Shown in pieces: positions 15,629 through 21,968 of a DNA stretch of 21,968 nt. Position 1 is the first letter of the stretch. The number at the start of each line of letters is the position of its first letter. The position numbers were made by a program, and so were the translations under genes. The notes under the pieces are model-generated. The model had not been told where the DNA came from, did not search any database, and saw only the letters and a list, made by a program, of their open reading frames with translations. The stretch comes from Candidatus Gastranaerophilales bacterium. GTDB lineage: Bacteria; Cyanobacteriota; Vampirovibrionia; Gastranaerophilales; Gastranaerophilaceae. Location: the NCBI GenBank assembly GCA_910587375.1, contig CAJULR010000008.1, forward strand, positions 1-21,968, written 5' to 3'.

Positions 15629-15661
15629 AAACGGGTAACAAAATATATGTTACCCGTTTTT
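15629..15661 (+). terminator. Rho-independent terminator
   Basis: AAACGGGTAACA (15629-15640) pairs perfectly with TGTTACCCGTTT (15648-15659) around a seven-base loop, with a short T tail. It lies 34 bases after the EF-hand/LysM-like gene. Confidence 0.9.
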
Positions 15662-15795
15662 AATGCAATCCAGGCAGCATAAGGCTTTTAAAGTTTTTGT
15701 AAAGATATGTAACAGATTTTAAAAAAACTGAAATTCGATAAATTTTATATACTTTATATATATGTAAAAGGTAAAAGCTACAGGAGCAATGTAAA

Positions 15796-17568
15796 GTGTC
15801 AAACTCAATACCTGAAAACAGAATACTTCCTCAAATGACACAAGCGTCTGCCAGCGGTGCTCAACAAACAACAGTTCCCCAAGCACCCAAGGCTGAACCA
15901 GTATTGTTCGAAGCAAACGCAGTAAATTCCAATTCTTCTTTAGACGAACTATACGCACAAAGAGATGGCGTAAATGCAAACATTACAACTCTTAACCAAA
16001 ATGAAGGCACTGCAGAATTAACCCTTGAACAACTTACTGAAATAGCTACAAAAGCAACTGAAGCAATCGCAAAAGCTACAGAAGCAAATGAAATACTTGC
16101 AGCACAAAATGTTCAATTAAATAATGACATCAGAACATCAGTTGCCCGCATTGGCGAAATCAATACAAGAACACGCGAAATTAAAGCTCAAATTGACCAA
16201 TGCAGCGGCTTCACAGGAACACTTATCAATGGCTTAAAAAGCATTATCGGCAAAGGTGTTGACGTTAACGCCCTTAGAACAGAATTAGCAAGCCTTGAAG
16301 CTGAAAAACAAGAACACATTCAAGCAAACAAAGAAAGACGCGCTCAGATTGAAGCAAACAACGGACAAGTTGATGAAAACCTTGCTGAAATCGAAACTAA
16401 TGACGGATATGTTCAAGACGCAGAAGCTCAAAAAGCGCAAACAGAAATAGATTTAAAAGAAATCCAAGCAGGTATCGTACAAGGCGCAATCACTTTAACA
16501 GATGTTGAAGAAAACATCAGAGAAGCTGTAGAAAACCAAAACAAACCTGTTGAAGGCAGCGAAGCAAACAATGAAGGCGATGTGTTAGCTGAAACCCTTG
16601 GCACAGAAGTTAGTGACATCGCACAAGGCAGCGCTGAAGGCACAATTACAGAAAATACTCAACTTAGCGACGAACAAATCACAGGCGCAGCAACAACTTT
16701 CGTTGATATGGCAGTAAACGGCGAACTCACCGCTGACACTATGGATAGTTTCCAAGAAGGTATTGCAGCTCAAGATCCTTCAACAGGCGAATTTGACGCA
16801 GAAGCTTTCAAACCGGCATACGAAGCAGCAGGCTTTGCCCCTGAAGAAATCGGAATAAGAATTGACATCGTTGAAGCACTTACAAGCTATGCTGAAATGG
16901 GGCTCAATATCGACGCTCAAATGCTTGAAACAACTTCAGTTGTTCAATTAGACGAAATGATTGAAACTGCAATGGTTCAAGATACAATCAAAGCAACAAG
17001 CACAAAGGTTGTAGGCAAAGGCGCTATAATCACAAGCAAAAAAGAAATGCAGAAAAACGCAGAATCAGTTGACGATTTCATCGATACATTCAGCGCATTA
17101 AATAACTACTACCAGGCAAACGATGTAGAAAACCTCGAAGTTAAAGCATTCTTAAACCTTAGCAACGATAAAATTAACAAAATTAACAACGGTTATGTTT
17201 ACGGAACATCTGAACTTCAAGAAATGACAAACAACGCAGGCGCAATGATGACAACATTAAGAACTGCAATTTCATTAGACGAAGCAGCAGGCGAAAGCGC
17301 AAGCATTCAATTTGAAGACAACAAACACAAAGCAGATGACGCCATCAACAACGCAGAAAGCAAACTTGGCGAAAACGAAGACACTTCTTCAATTGATGAA
17401 TTCAGAGCAGAATTTCTAAACTTAACAAGCAAATTTAACAATTCTGAATCCGACAGCGCAAAACAAGTAAGCATAAAAGCAATGGAAACTTTATACCAAA
17501 GAGCTTTAAATGCAGACAACGGCGTTGATAAAGACCCATATAAAAGCCAATTCAAAATTGCAGCTTAA
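15796..17568 (+). CDS. coiled-coil protein of unknown function
   Basis: Not recognised. The 590-residue product has a Ser/Gln/Pro/Ala-rich N-terminus (MTQASASGAQQTTVPQAPKA). A long heptad-like coiled coil of about 48-215 follows (LDELYAQRDGVNANITTLNQ; LASLEAEKQEHIQANKERRAQIEANNGQV), broken near 133-150 by CSGFTGTLINGLKSIIGKG. The rest is acidic and helical, rich in Glu, Ala, Asn and Thr (QISDEQITGAATTFVDMAVNG-like segments, then EEIGIRIDIVEALTSYAEMG). It has one cysteine, no signal peptide and no membrane helix. The start is GTG, chosen because AGGAG (15782-15786) is nine bases upstream; an ATG at 15789 is followed at once by TAA. It has its own upstream terminator and is the last of four structural-looking unknown genes. 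A filament or scaffold role is plausible but unproven. Confidence 0.86.
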   Translation: MSNSIPENRILPQMTQASASGAQQTTVPQAPKAEPVLFEANAVNSNSSLDELYAQRDGVNANITTLNQNEGTAELTLEQLTEIATKATEAIAKATEANEILAAQNVQLNNDIRTSVARIGEINTRTREIKAQIDQCSGFTGTLINGLKSIIGKGVDVNALRTELASLEAEKQEHIQANKERRAQIEANNGQVDENLAEIETNDGYVQDAEAQKAQTEIDLKEIQAGIVQGAITLTDVEENIREAVENQNKPVEGSEANNEGDVLAETLGTEVSDIAQGSAEGTITENTQLSDEQITGAATTFVDMAVNGELTADTMDSFQEGIAAQDPSTGEFDAEAFKPAYEAAGFAPEEIGIRIDIVEALTSYAEMGLNIDAQMLETTSVVQLDEMIETAMVQDTIKATSTKVVGKGAIITSKKEMQKNAESVDDFIDTFSALNNYYQANDVENLEVKAFLNLSNDKINKINNGYVYGTSELQEMTNNAGAMMTTLRTAISLDEAAGESASIQFEDNKHKADDAINNAESKLGENEDTSSIDEFRAEFLNLTSKFNNSESDSAKQVSIKAMETLYQRALNADNGVDKDPYKSQFKIAA

Positions 17569-17638
17569 TTAACTGTTGCTAAAAAACCGCTTTGGCGGCA
17601 CACGACAGTAAAACATAAAGATTTATTCTTCATTAAAT

Positions 17639-17660
17639 GCCCGAGAAATCGGGCTTTTTT
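17639..17660 (+). terminator. Rho-independent terminator
   Basis: GCCCGA (17639-17644), loop GAAA, TCGGGC (17649-17654), then six T residues. It is a compact tetraloop terminator 70 bases after the coiled-coil gene. Confidence 0.93.
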
Positions 17661-17670
17661 ATTTACATTG

Positions 17671-17699
17671 TTTACACTCCTTGAAAAAACTTGTATAAT
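17671..17699 (+). promoter_or_regulatory. sigma-70-type promoter of rpiB
   Basis: TTTACA (17671-17676) and a perfect TATAAT (17694-17699) are separated by exactly 17 bases. They lie just after the upstream terminator and about 30 bases before the rpiB ATG. This is the best consensus promoter in the window. Confidence 0.8.
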
Positions 17700-17728
17700 C
17701 AAGAAATAAGCTAAACAAGGAGATTTTA

Positions 17729-18163
17729 ATGGAAAATTTAAAAGTAGCAATCGGATGTGACCATGGCGGCTTTCATTTAAAGGAAAAAATCAAAGAATAT
17801 ATGGAAGTTCACCATATTGAGCACAAAGATTTCGGCATATATATTAAAGAAGCAAGCGATTACCCGGATGTTGCAAAAGAGGTTGCAAAAGCAGTTGCTG
17901 CAGGCGAATTTGACAGAGGAATTCTTGTTTGCGGAACGGGCCTTGGAATGAGCATTACAGCAAATAAAACCAAAGGAATTAGAGCTGTTTCAATTGAAAA
18001 CACCTATTCTGCCCGTGTTTCAAGAGCGCACAACAATTCAAATGTGCTTTGCCTTGGCGAACGTGTAATCGGCGATTACTTGGCGCTTGATATTGTTGAT
18101 ATTTGGCTTAAAACCGGCTTTGAAGGCGGACGTCATAAAAAACGTATCGACATGATTGAGTAA
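17729..18163 (+). CDS. rpiB: ribose 5-phosphate isomerase B
   Basis: The product is a 144-residue RpiB/LacAB-family isomerase that interconverts ribose 5-phosphate and ribulose 5-phosphate in the non-oxidative pentose phosphate pathway. Family motifs are VAIGCDHGGFHLKEKIKEY (Asp11, His12), SDYPDVAKEVA and ILVCGTGLGMSITANK, with the probable catalytic base Cys68 and the phosphate or anion-hole loop. RAVSIENTYSARVSRAHNNSNVLCLG (His101, Asn102) and a C-terminal GGRHKKRIDMIE complete the set. The length matches the family. AAGGAG (17717-17722) six bases before ATG fixes the start. The gene has its own promoter (17671-17699) and terminator (18171-18206), so it is monocistronic. The related allose 6-phosphate isomerase activity is a less likely alternative, as no sugar-uptake genes are nearby. 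Confidence 0.97.
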   Translation: MENLKVAIGCDHGGFHLKEKIKEYMEVHHIEHKDFGIYIKEASDYPDVAKEVAKAVAAGEFDRGILVCGTGLGMSITANKTKGIRAVSIENTYSARVSRAHNNSNVLCLGERVIGDYLALDIVDIWLKTGFEGGRHKKRIDMIE

Positions 18164-18170
18164 TTTTTTT

Positions 18171-18206
18171 ACTGCGGTCCGTAATTAAAATTGGACCGCA
18201 GTTTTA
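18171..18206 (+). terminator. Rho-independent terminator
   Basis: ACTGCGGTCC (18171-18180) pairs with GGACCGCAGT (18193-18202) around a 12-base A+T-rich loop, with a short T tail. It begins seven bases after the rpiB stop. Confidence 0.9.
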
Positions 18207-18246
18207 ACCTTAAAATATCTATACAAAAGAATTAGTTTAATTTCGT

Positions 18247-18274
18247 TTGAGAAAAAATTTTTTGGTGATAAACT
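18247..18274 (+). promoter_or_regulatory. candidate promoter of clpC
   Basis: TTGAGA (18247-18252), a 16-base spacer containing TG at 18266-18267, and TAAACT (18269-18274) form a sigma-70-like promoter with an extended -10. It sits about 40 bases before clpC. No CIRCE or CtsR-type operator is recognisable here, so heat-shock control by those repressors is not indicated. Confidence 0.5.
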
Positions 18275-18315
18275 TAAATTAACGAATTAGTAATCCGATT
18301 TTAAGGAAGTTTATA

Positions 18316-20760
18316 ATGTTTGAAAGATTTACCGAAAAAGCAATCAGGGTAATCATGCTTGCTCAGGAAGAAGCAAGACGCCTTGGTCATAACTTTGTCG
18401 GCACGGAGCAGGTTTTATTGGGCCTTATTGGCGAAGGCTCCGGCGTTGCCGCAAAAACATTAAAATCAATGGGCGTAAATATTAAAGACGCCAGAGCACA
18501 GGTTGAAAAAATCATCGGCCGCGGCTCCGGGTTTGTCGCCGTTGAAATCCCTTTTACACCAAGGGCAAAAAAGGTTCTTGAATTGTCATGGGATGAGGCA
18601 AGACAGCTTGGCCATAATTACATAGGAACTGAACACCTTCTTTTGGGGCTCATCCGCGAAGGCGAAGGCGTTGCGGCAAAAGTTCTTGAGAACCTGGGAG
18701 TTGATTTAAACAAATGCAGAAGCAATGTTATTAAGCTTCTTGGTGAAACAAGAACAAGCCAGGGCAGCGGACAAGCCACAACCACAGGCGCTCCGCAATC
18801 TAAAGCAAAAACACCGAGCTTAGATGAATTTGGAACAGATTTAACCCTTGCAGCCCAAGAGCAAAGGCTCGACCCTGTTGTTGGCCGCGAAAAAGAAATC
18901 GAAAGGGTTATTCAAATCCTTGCACGTCGTACAAAAAACAATCCGATTTTAATTGGTGAACCCGGCGTTGGTAAAACCGCTATCGCACAGGGTTTAGCTA
19001 TGAAAATTATTGACTGCGAAGTTCCTGATATTCTTGAAAACAAAAAGATTATCCAGCTTGACATGGGCCTTCTTGTTGCAGGAACAAAGTATAGAGGCGA
19101 ATTTGAAGAACGTCTTAAAAAGATTATGGATGAAATTCGCCAAGCAGGAAATGTTATCCTTGTAATCGATGAAATGCACACCCTCATTGGCGCAGGGGCC
19201 GCAGAAGGCGCAATTGACGCAGCCAATATTTTAAAACCTGCATTATCCCGCGGGGAAATTCAGGTAATCGGTGCAACCACGCTTGATGAGTATAGAAAAC
19301 ACATCGAAAAAGATTCTGCCCTTGAAAGACGCTTCCAGATGGTTCTTGTGGAACAGCCTTCAATCGATGAAACAATTCAGATTATTAAAGGTCTGAAATC
19401 AAAATACGAAGACCACCACAAACTCTTTATTTCAGACGAAGCAATCGTTGCCGCGACAGAACTTTCAAGCAAGTTTATCACGGAAAGATTTTTGCCGGAT
19501 AAAGCAATTGACCTCATCGATGAAGCTGCCTCTAAGGTTCGCTTAAACGTTTCAAGCCTTCCTCCAGAAGGAAAAGAGCTTGAAAAAGAACTCAAGGCAA
19601 CAATTAAAGAAAAAGAGGACGCAATCAGAAATCAGGAATTTGAAAAAGCTTCAGATTTACGCGACCTTGAAGCACAAATTAAAGATAAAATCAGAGAATA
19701 TCAAGACGCCTGGAAAAACACACAGGACGCAAACAAACCCACCGTTGGCGTGGATGAAGTTGCAGCAGTTGTTTCAACCATTACAGGTATTCCTGTTACA
19801 AAAATAACCGAAGGTGAATCTGAAAGATTATTAAAACTTGAAGAAACCCTTCACGCAAGAGTTATAGGCCAAAATGAAGCCGTTGTTGCCCTCTCTAAGG
19901 CAATCAGACGCGCAAGAGTGGGCTTAAAATCTCCAAACAGGCCAATTGGAAGCTTTATTTTCTCCGGCCCCACAGGCGTTGGTAAAACAGAGCTTGCAAA
20001 AGCCTTGGCTGAAGCTGTGTTTGGCTCTGAAGACAATATCGTAAGAATTGATATGTCAGAATTTATGGAAAAACACACAACATCAAAACTTATCGGCTCC
20101 CCTCCGGGATACGTGGGCTATGATGACGGCGGCCATATGACAGAAATCATCAGGAAAAAGCCTTATTCTGTTGTGCTTTTCGATGAAATTGAAAAAGCGC
20201 ACCCTGATGTATTTAACATCATGCTTCAAATCCTTGATGACGGCCGTTTAACAGATTCCAAGGGACGCTTGGTTAACTTCAAAAATACAATTATCATCAT
20301 GACATCAAACGTCGGTGCCAGCATGATAACGTCCACCCAAAAGCTTGGTTTCTCTGTTTCTCAGGATTCAAAGAAAGACAAATACGAAAAACTTAAAGAT
20401 ACTGTTATGGAAGAAATGAAAAAATCTTTCAGGCCGGAATTTTTAAACCGTATCGACGATACTATCGTATTTGCACACTTAAGCCAGGAAGAAATCAGAG
20501 AAATTGTCGATTTAATGTTAAAGGATTTATTCAAACGTCTTGATGAGCGCGAACTTAAAATTGAAATCGATAATGATGTTAAAGATTATCTTGCAAAAGA
20601 AGGTTACAACGAAGCTTATGGCGCAAGACCTTTAAGGCGCGTTATCCAGAAAAAAATCGAAGATGTTTTGGCTGAAGAAATCCTTACAGGCAAATATCAG
20701 GCAAATGATACGCTTGTAATGAAGATGGATGAAGACAAAATCATTATCGAAAAGAAATAA
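18316..20760 (+). CDS. clpC: ATP-dependent Clp protease ATP-binding subunit ClpC
   Basis: The product is an 814-residue Hsp100/AAA+ unfoldase that feeds substrates to ClpP in the cytosol. Residues 1-143 hold the two Clp_N repeats (EKAIRVIMLAQEEARRLGHN; GTEHLLLGLIREGEGVAAKVL). The first AAA+ domain has Walker A GEPGVGKT (214-221), Walker B ILVIDE (281-286) and GAAEGAIDAANILKP. The middle domain contains a UVR segment (about 426-461, NQEFEKASDLRDLEAQIKD), typical of ClpC rather than ClpA or ClpB. The second AAA+ domain has GPTGVGKT (551-558), GSPPGYVGYDDGG and VVLFDE (619-624). LGF (677-679) matches the ClpP-docking loop. Sequence flow at the N-terminus is strikingly like cyanobacterial ClpC. 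AAGGA (18303-18307) supports the start. It is monocistronic, with a terminator following. clpP and adaptor genes are not in the window. Confidence 0.98.
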   Translation: MFERFTEKAIRVIMLAQEEARRLGHNFVGTEQVLLGLIGEGSGVAAKTLKSMGVNIKDARAQVEKIIGRGSGFVAVEIPFTPRAKKVLELSWDEARQLGHNYIGTEHLLLGLIREGEGVAAKVLENLGVDLNKCRSNVIKLLGETRTSQGSGQATTTGAPQSKAKTPSLDEFGTDLTLAAQEQRLDPVVGREKEIERVIQILARRTKNNPILIGEPGVGKTAIAQGLAMKIIDCEVPDILENKKIIQLDMGLLVAGTKYRGEFEERLKKIMDEIRQAGNVILVIDEMHTLIGAGAAEGAIDAANILKPALSRGEIQVIGATTLDEYRKHIEKDSALERRFQMVLVEQPSIDETIQIIKGLKSKYEDHHKLFISDEAIVAATELSSKFITERFLPDKAIDLIDEAASKVRLNVSSLPPEGKELEKELKATIKEKEDAIRNQEFEKASDLRDLEAQIKDKIREYQDAWKNTQDANKPTVGVDEVAAVVSTITGIPVTKITEGESERLLKLEETLHARVIGQNEAVVALSKAIRRARVGLKSPNRPIGSFIFSGPTGVGKTELAKALAEAVFGSEDNIVRIDMSEFMEKHTTSKLIGSPPGYVGYDDGGHMTEIIRKKPYSVVLFDEIEKAHPDVFNIMLQILDDGRLTDSKGRLVNFKNTIIIMTSNVGASMITSTQKLGFSVSQDSKKDKYEKLKDTVMEEMKKSFRPEFLNRIDDTIVFAHLSQEEIREIVDLMLKDLFKRLDERELKIEIDNDVKDYLAKEGYNEAYGARPLRRVIQKKIEDVLAEEILTGKYQANDTLVMKMDEDKIIIEKK

Positions 20761-20775
20761 CTTTTAAAAAATATT

Positions 20776-20807
20776 AAAAAGGCTCGAAAAATAAATCGGG
20801 CCTTTTT
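20776..20807 (+). terminator. Rho-independent terminator of clpC
   Basis: AAAAAGGCTCGA (20776-20787) pairs with TCGGGCCTTTTT (20796-20807), with one G-U pair and an eight-base loop; the right arm ends in five T residues. It starts 15 bases after clpC. Confidence 0.92.
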
Positions 20808-20845
20808 GTTTTCTTTGTAAATTTTTATTTTGCCCATGTTTTATG

Positions 20846-20851
20846 TATAAT
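20846..20851 (+). promoter_or_regulatory. candidate -10 element for the 20889 gene
   Basis: A perfect TATAAT stands 37 bases before the ATG at 20889, just after the clpC terminator. No convincing -35 hexamer is visible 17 bases upstream. Confidence 0.45.
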
Positions 20852-20888
20852 AGAAAATACGCATTAAATCAGATTTTTGGAAAAACCG

Positions 20889-21272
20889 ATGAAAATAACA
20901 ACAAACTTTTTAAATACAAATTTTACAGGACCCTTATATATTAAAGGCGAAACCGTAGATAAAGCCGATATTATGTGCAGAAGTATTGCAACCGAGCTAG
21001 AATTTGATAAAATAATAAAATCAAACCTTGATGAGACAGGGGACAGTTTTGTATCAAAAGAAGGTGTTGAAGCAGAAAAAGGCATTGCGCCAGAAGAGCT
21101 TTTCGGTATAACGCCATATCCATATAACGATTCAGCACTGCTTTTGAAGCTAAGAGAAACATCGGGCCTTGAGACAGATTTTAAACCTCAAGCGCAAAGC
21201 ACAGATGATATCGACATTAAAAGCAAATTTACCCTGCCCGAAGTTGAAAGAAAACTTGATATAAAAGCATAA
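20889..21272 (+). CDS. small protein of unknown function
   Basis: Not recognised. From ATG at 20889 the product has 127 residues. It begins MKITTNFLNTNFTGPLYIKG, a pattern echoed by the next gene. The rest is acidic and mostly helical (VDKADIMCRSIATELEFDKII; FTLPEVERKLDIKA), with one cysteine and no membrane segment or signal peptide. An in-frame TTG at 20877 would add four residues. Neither start has a strong Shine-Dalgarno site (only GGA at 20879-20881), so initiation is uncertain. It lies 68 bases before the 21341 gene without a terminator between, so the two may be co-transcribed. No function can be proposed from motifs. Confidence 0.72.
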   Translation: MKITTNFLNTNFTGPLYIKGETVDKADIMCRSIATELEFDKIIKSNLDETGDSFVSKEGVEAEKGIAPEELFGITPYPYNDSALLLKLRETSGLETDFKPQAQSTDDIDIKSKFTLPEVERKLDIKA

Positions 21273-21340
21273 AAATAAACACAGAGGCAAATTTTAATAT
21301 TCAGACGTTTTATAGGATTACCAAAAACAAGAGGGATAAA

Positions 21341-21757
21341 ATGAGAATATCAAACAACTTCAACATGCCAAGACCGGCATTTAAAGCCATAAAATTAAGC
21401 GCAAGCGCAGCACCCATTGTAGAAAGACATATAAAACAAGACAACAGTTTTGCAGAAAACTACAGAAAGCTCGATGAAACAAGCGATTTGCATGATGAAG
21501 ACATTTATGTACAACGCTTTGGCTCTGGAAACGGTTTAAATTTTCAGGTAATTGACGTATACACACAAGAAACAAAATACTATCTTGCAGCCGATAGCAA
21601 CCCTGCGTCAGGAATAAAGAAAGCAGTTAAAGCATATAACGATTTTGTCACAGCGACACCACCCCCAAAAAATGACTTACCTTCAAGAAGCGAAGTTACA
21701 GGAAAACCCACAGCCCCTGAAAAACATAACAAGCGCTGGTTTTTTGGGCTCCTTTAA
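21341..21757 (+). CDS. small protein of unknown function
   Basis: Not recognised. The 138-residue product begins MRISNNFNMPRPAFKAIKLS, resembling the start of the 20889 protein. The middle segment (about 53-98) looks like a small folded alpha/beta unit (DIYVQRFGSGNGLNFQVIDVY; YYLAADSNPASGIKKAVKAYNDFV). A Pro/Lys-rich tail follows, ending KRWFFGLL. No signal peptide or clear membrane helix is present, although the aromatic C-terminal end could associate with membranes or a partner. GAGGG (21331-21335) five bases before ATG supports the start. No terminator is visible before the downstream tRNA gene. Confidence 0.78.
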   Translation: MRISNNFNMPRPAFKAIKLSASAAPIVERHIKQDNSFAENYRKLDETSDLHDEDIYVQRFGSGNGLNFQVIDVYTQETKYYLAADSNPASGIKKAVKAYNDFVTATPPPKNDLPSRSEVTGKPTAPEKHNKRWFFGLL

Positions 21758-21801
21758 AATTTAGGTTGCATAAAACATTTGCTTTTAATAGAATAATTAT
21801 A

Positions 21802-21831
21802 TTGAATATTTTGCCCATTGCAGAATATTAA
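21802..21831 (+). promoter_or_regulatory. candidate promoter of tRNA-Ser
   Basis: TTGAAT (21802-21807) and TATTAA (21826-21831), spaced by 18 bases, stand about 50 bases before the tRNA. The surrounding gap is otherwise featureless. Pattern-based, low certainty. Confidence 0.35.
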
Positions 21832-21880
21832 AACAGAATGAATTTAAAACCAACAAGGCTGAAAACCTAATAAAATCAAT

Positions 21881-21967
21881 GGAGAGGTGTCCGAGTGGTT
21901 TAAGGTGCAGACCTGGAACGTCTGTGTGGGGGCGACTCCACCGAGGGTTCGAATCCCTCCCTTTCCG
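21881..21967 (+). tRNA. tRNA-Ser (anticodon GGA)
   Basis: A full class II cloverleaf is visible. The acceptor stem is GGAGAGG (21881-21887) with CCTTTCC (21960-21966) and discriminator G21967, the expected base for tRNA-Ser. The anticodon stem CAGAC/GTCTG encloses CTGGAAC, with GGA at 21915-21917 reading UCC/UCU. A long variable arm (TGGGGGCGACTCCA) and a T arm GAGGG-TTCGAAT-CCCTC follow. The base after the discriminator is A, so the 3' CCA appears not to be encoded and would be added by tRNA nucleotidyltransferase. Confidence 0.96.
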
Positions 21968-21968
21968 A

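Noticed and set aside
18207..18315. Possible CIRCE or CtsR operator before clpC
   Set aside because: No TTAGCACTC/GAGTGCTAA pair or GGTCAAA-type direct repeat is present.
20826..21820. The 11-mer ATTTTGCCCAT occurs upstream of both the 20889 gene and the tRNA, near candidate -10 elements
   Set aside because: An A+T-rich 11-mer pair is expected by chance in 22 kb, and other promoters in the window lack it.

Overview
The window is A+T-rich bacterial DNA with short intergenic gaps, strong Shine-Dalgarno sites and many hairpin terminators. The best lineage clue is a full ClpC whose N-terminal domain reads almost like the cyanobacterial protein. No photosynthesis gene is present. Together with GatB, a B12-type radical SAM protein, and many signal-less low-complexity or EF-hand proteins, this suggests a non-photosynthetic Cyanobacteriota relative (Melainabacteria/Vampirovibrionia, possibly gut Gastranaerophilales). 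That placement is inference and was not tested by a search.

Layout. At 1-884 (minus) lies the 5' part of gatB. At 1050-3658 is a lineage-specific trio: two paralogous proteins with Tyr/Pro/Gln-rich N-termini and HEAT-like C-termini, on either side of a small hydrophobic protein. At 3822-5959 a small unknown gene overlaps a TIGR03960-type radical SAM gene. A bidirectional terminator separates these from a minus-strand operon (9017 to 6042). It encodes a winged-helix protein without a receiver domain, a soluble histidine kinase, and a membrane-anchored TPR protein. Class II fructose-bisphosphate aldolase follows on the minus strand (9211-10167).

At 10421-17568 four plus-strand genes encode unusual proteins without signal peptides: a 959-aa EF-hand protein with a long Ser/Thr/Pro/Gly repeat tract, a small acidic disordered protein, a 566-aa EF-hand protein with a LysM-like segment, and a 590-aa coiled-coil protein. 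The two EF-hand proteins share an N-terminal domain of about 110 residues. Housekeeping genes resume with rpiB (17729-18163) and clpC (18316-20760). Two small unknown genes with similar N-termini follow, then tRNA-Ser(GGA) at the right edge.

Conserved central-metabolism, translation and proteostasis genes thus alternate with lineage-specific modules. The modules at 1050-3658 and 10421-17568, and the receiver-less winged-helix/kinase pair, are the parts most likely to hold undescribed biology. No mobile element, CRISPR array, phage gene or transposase was seen.
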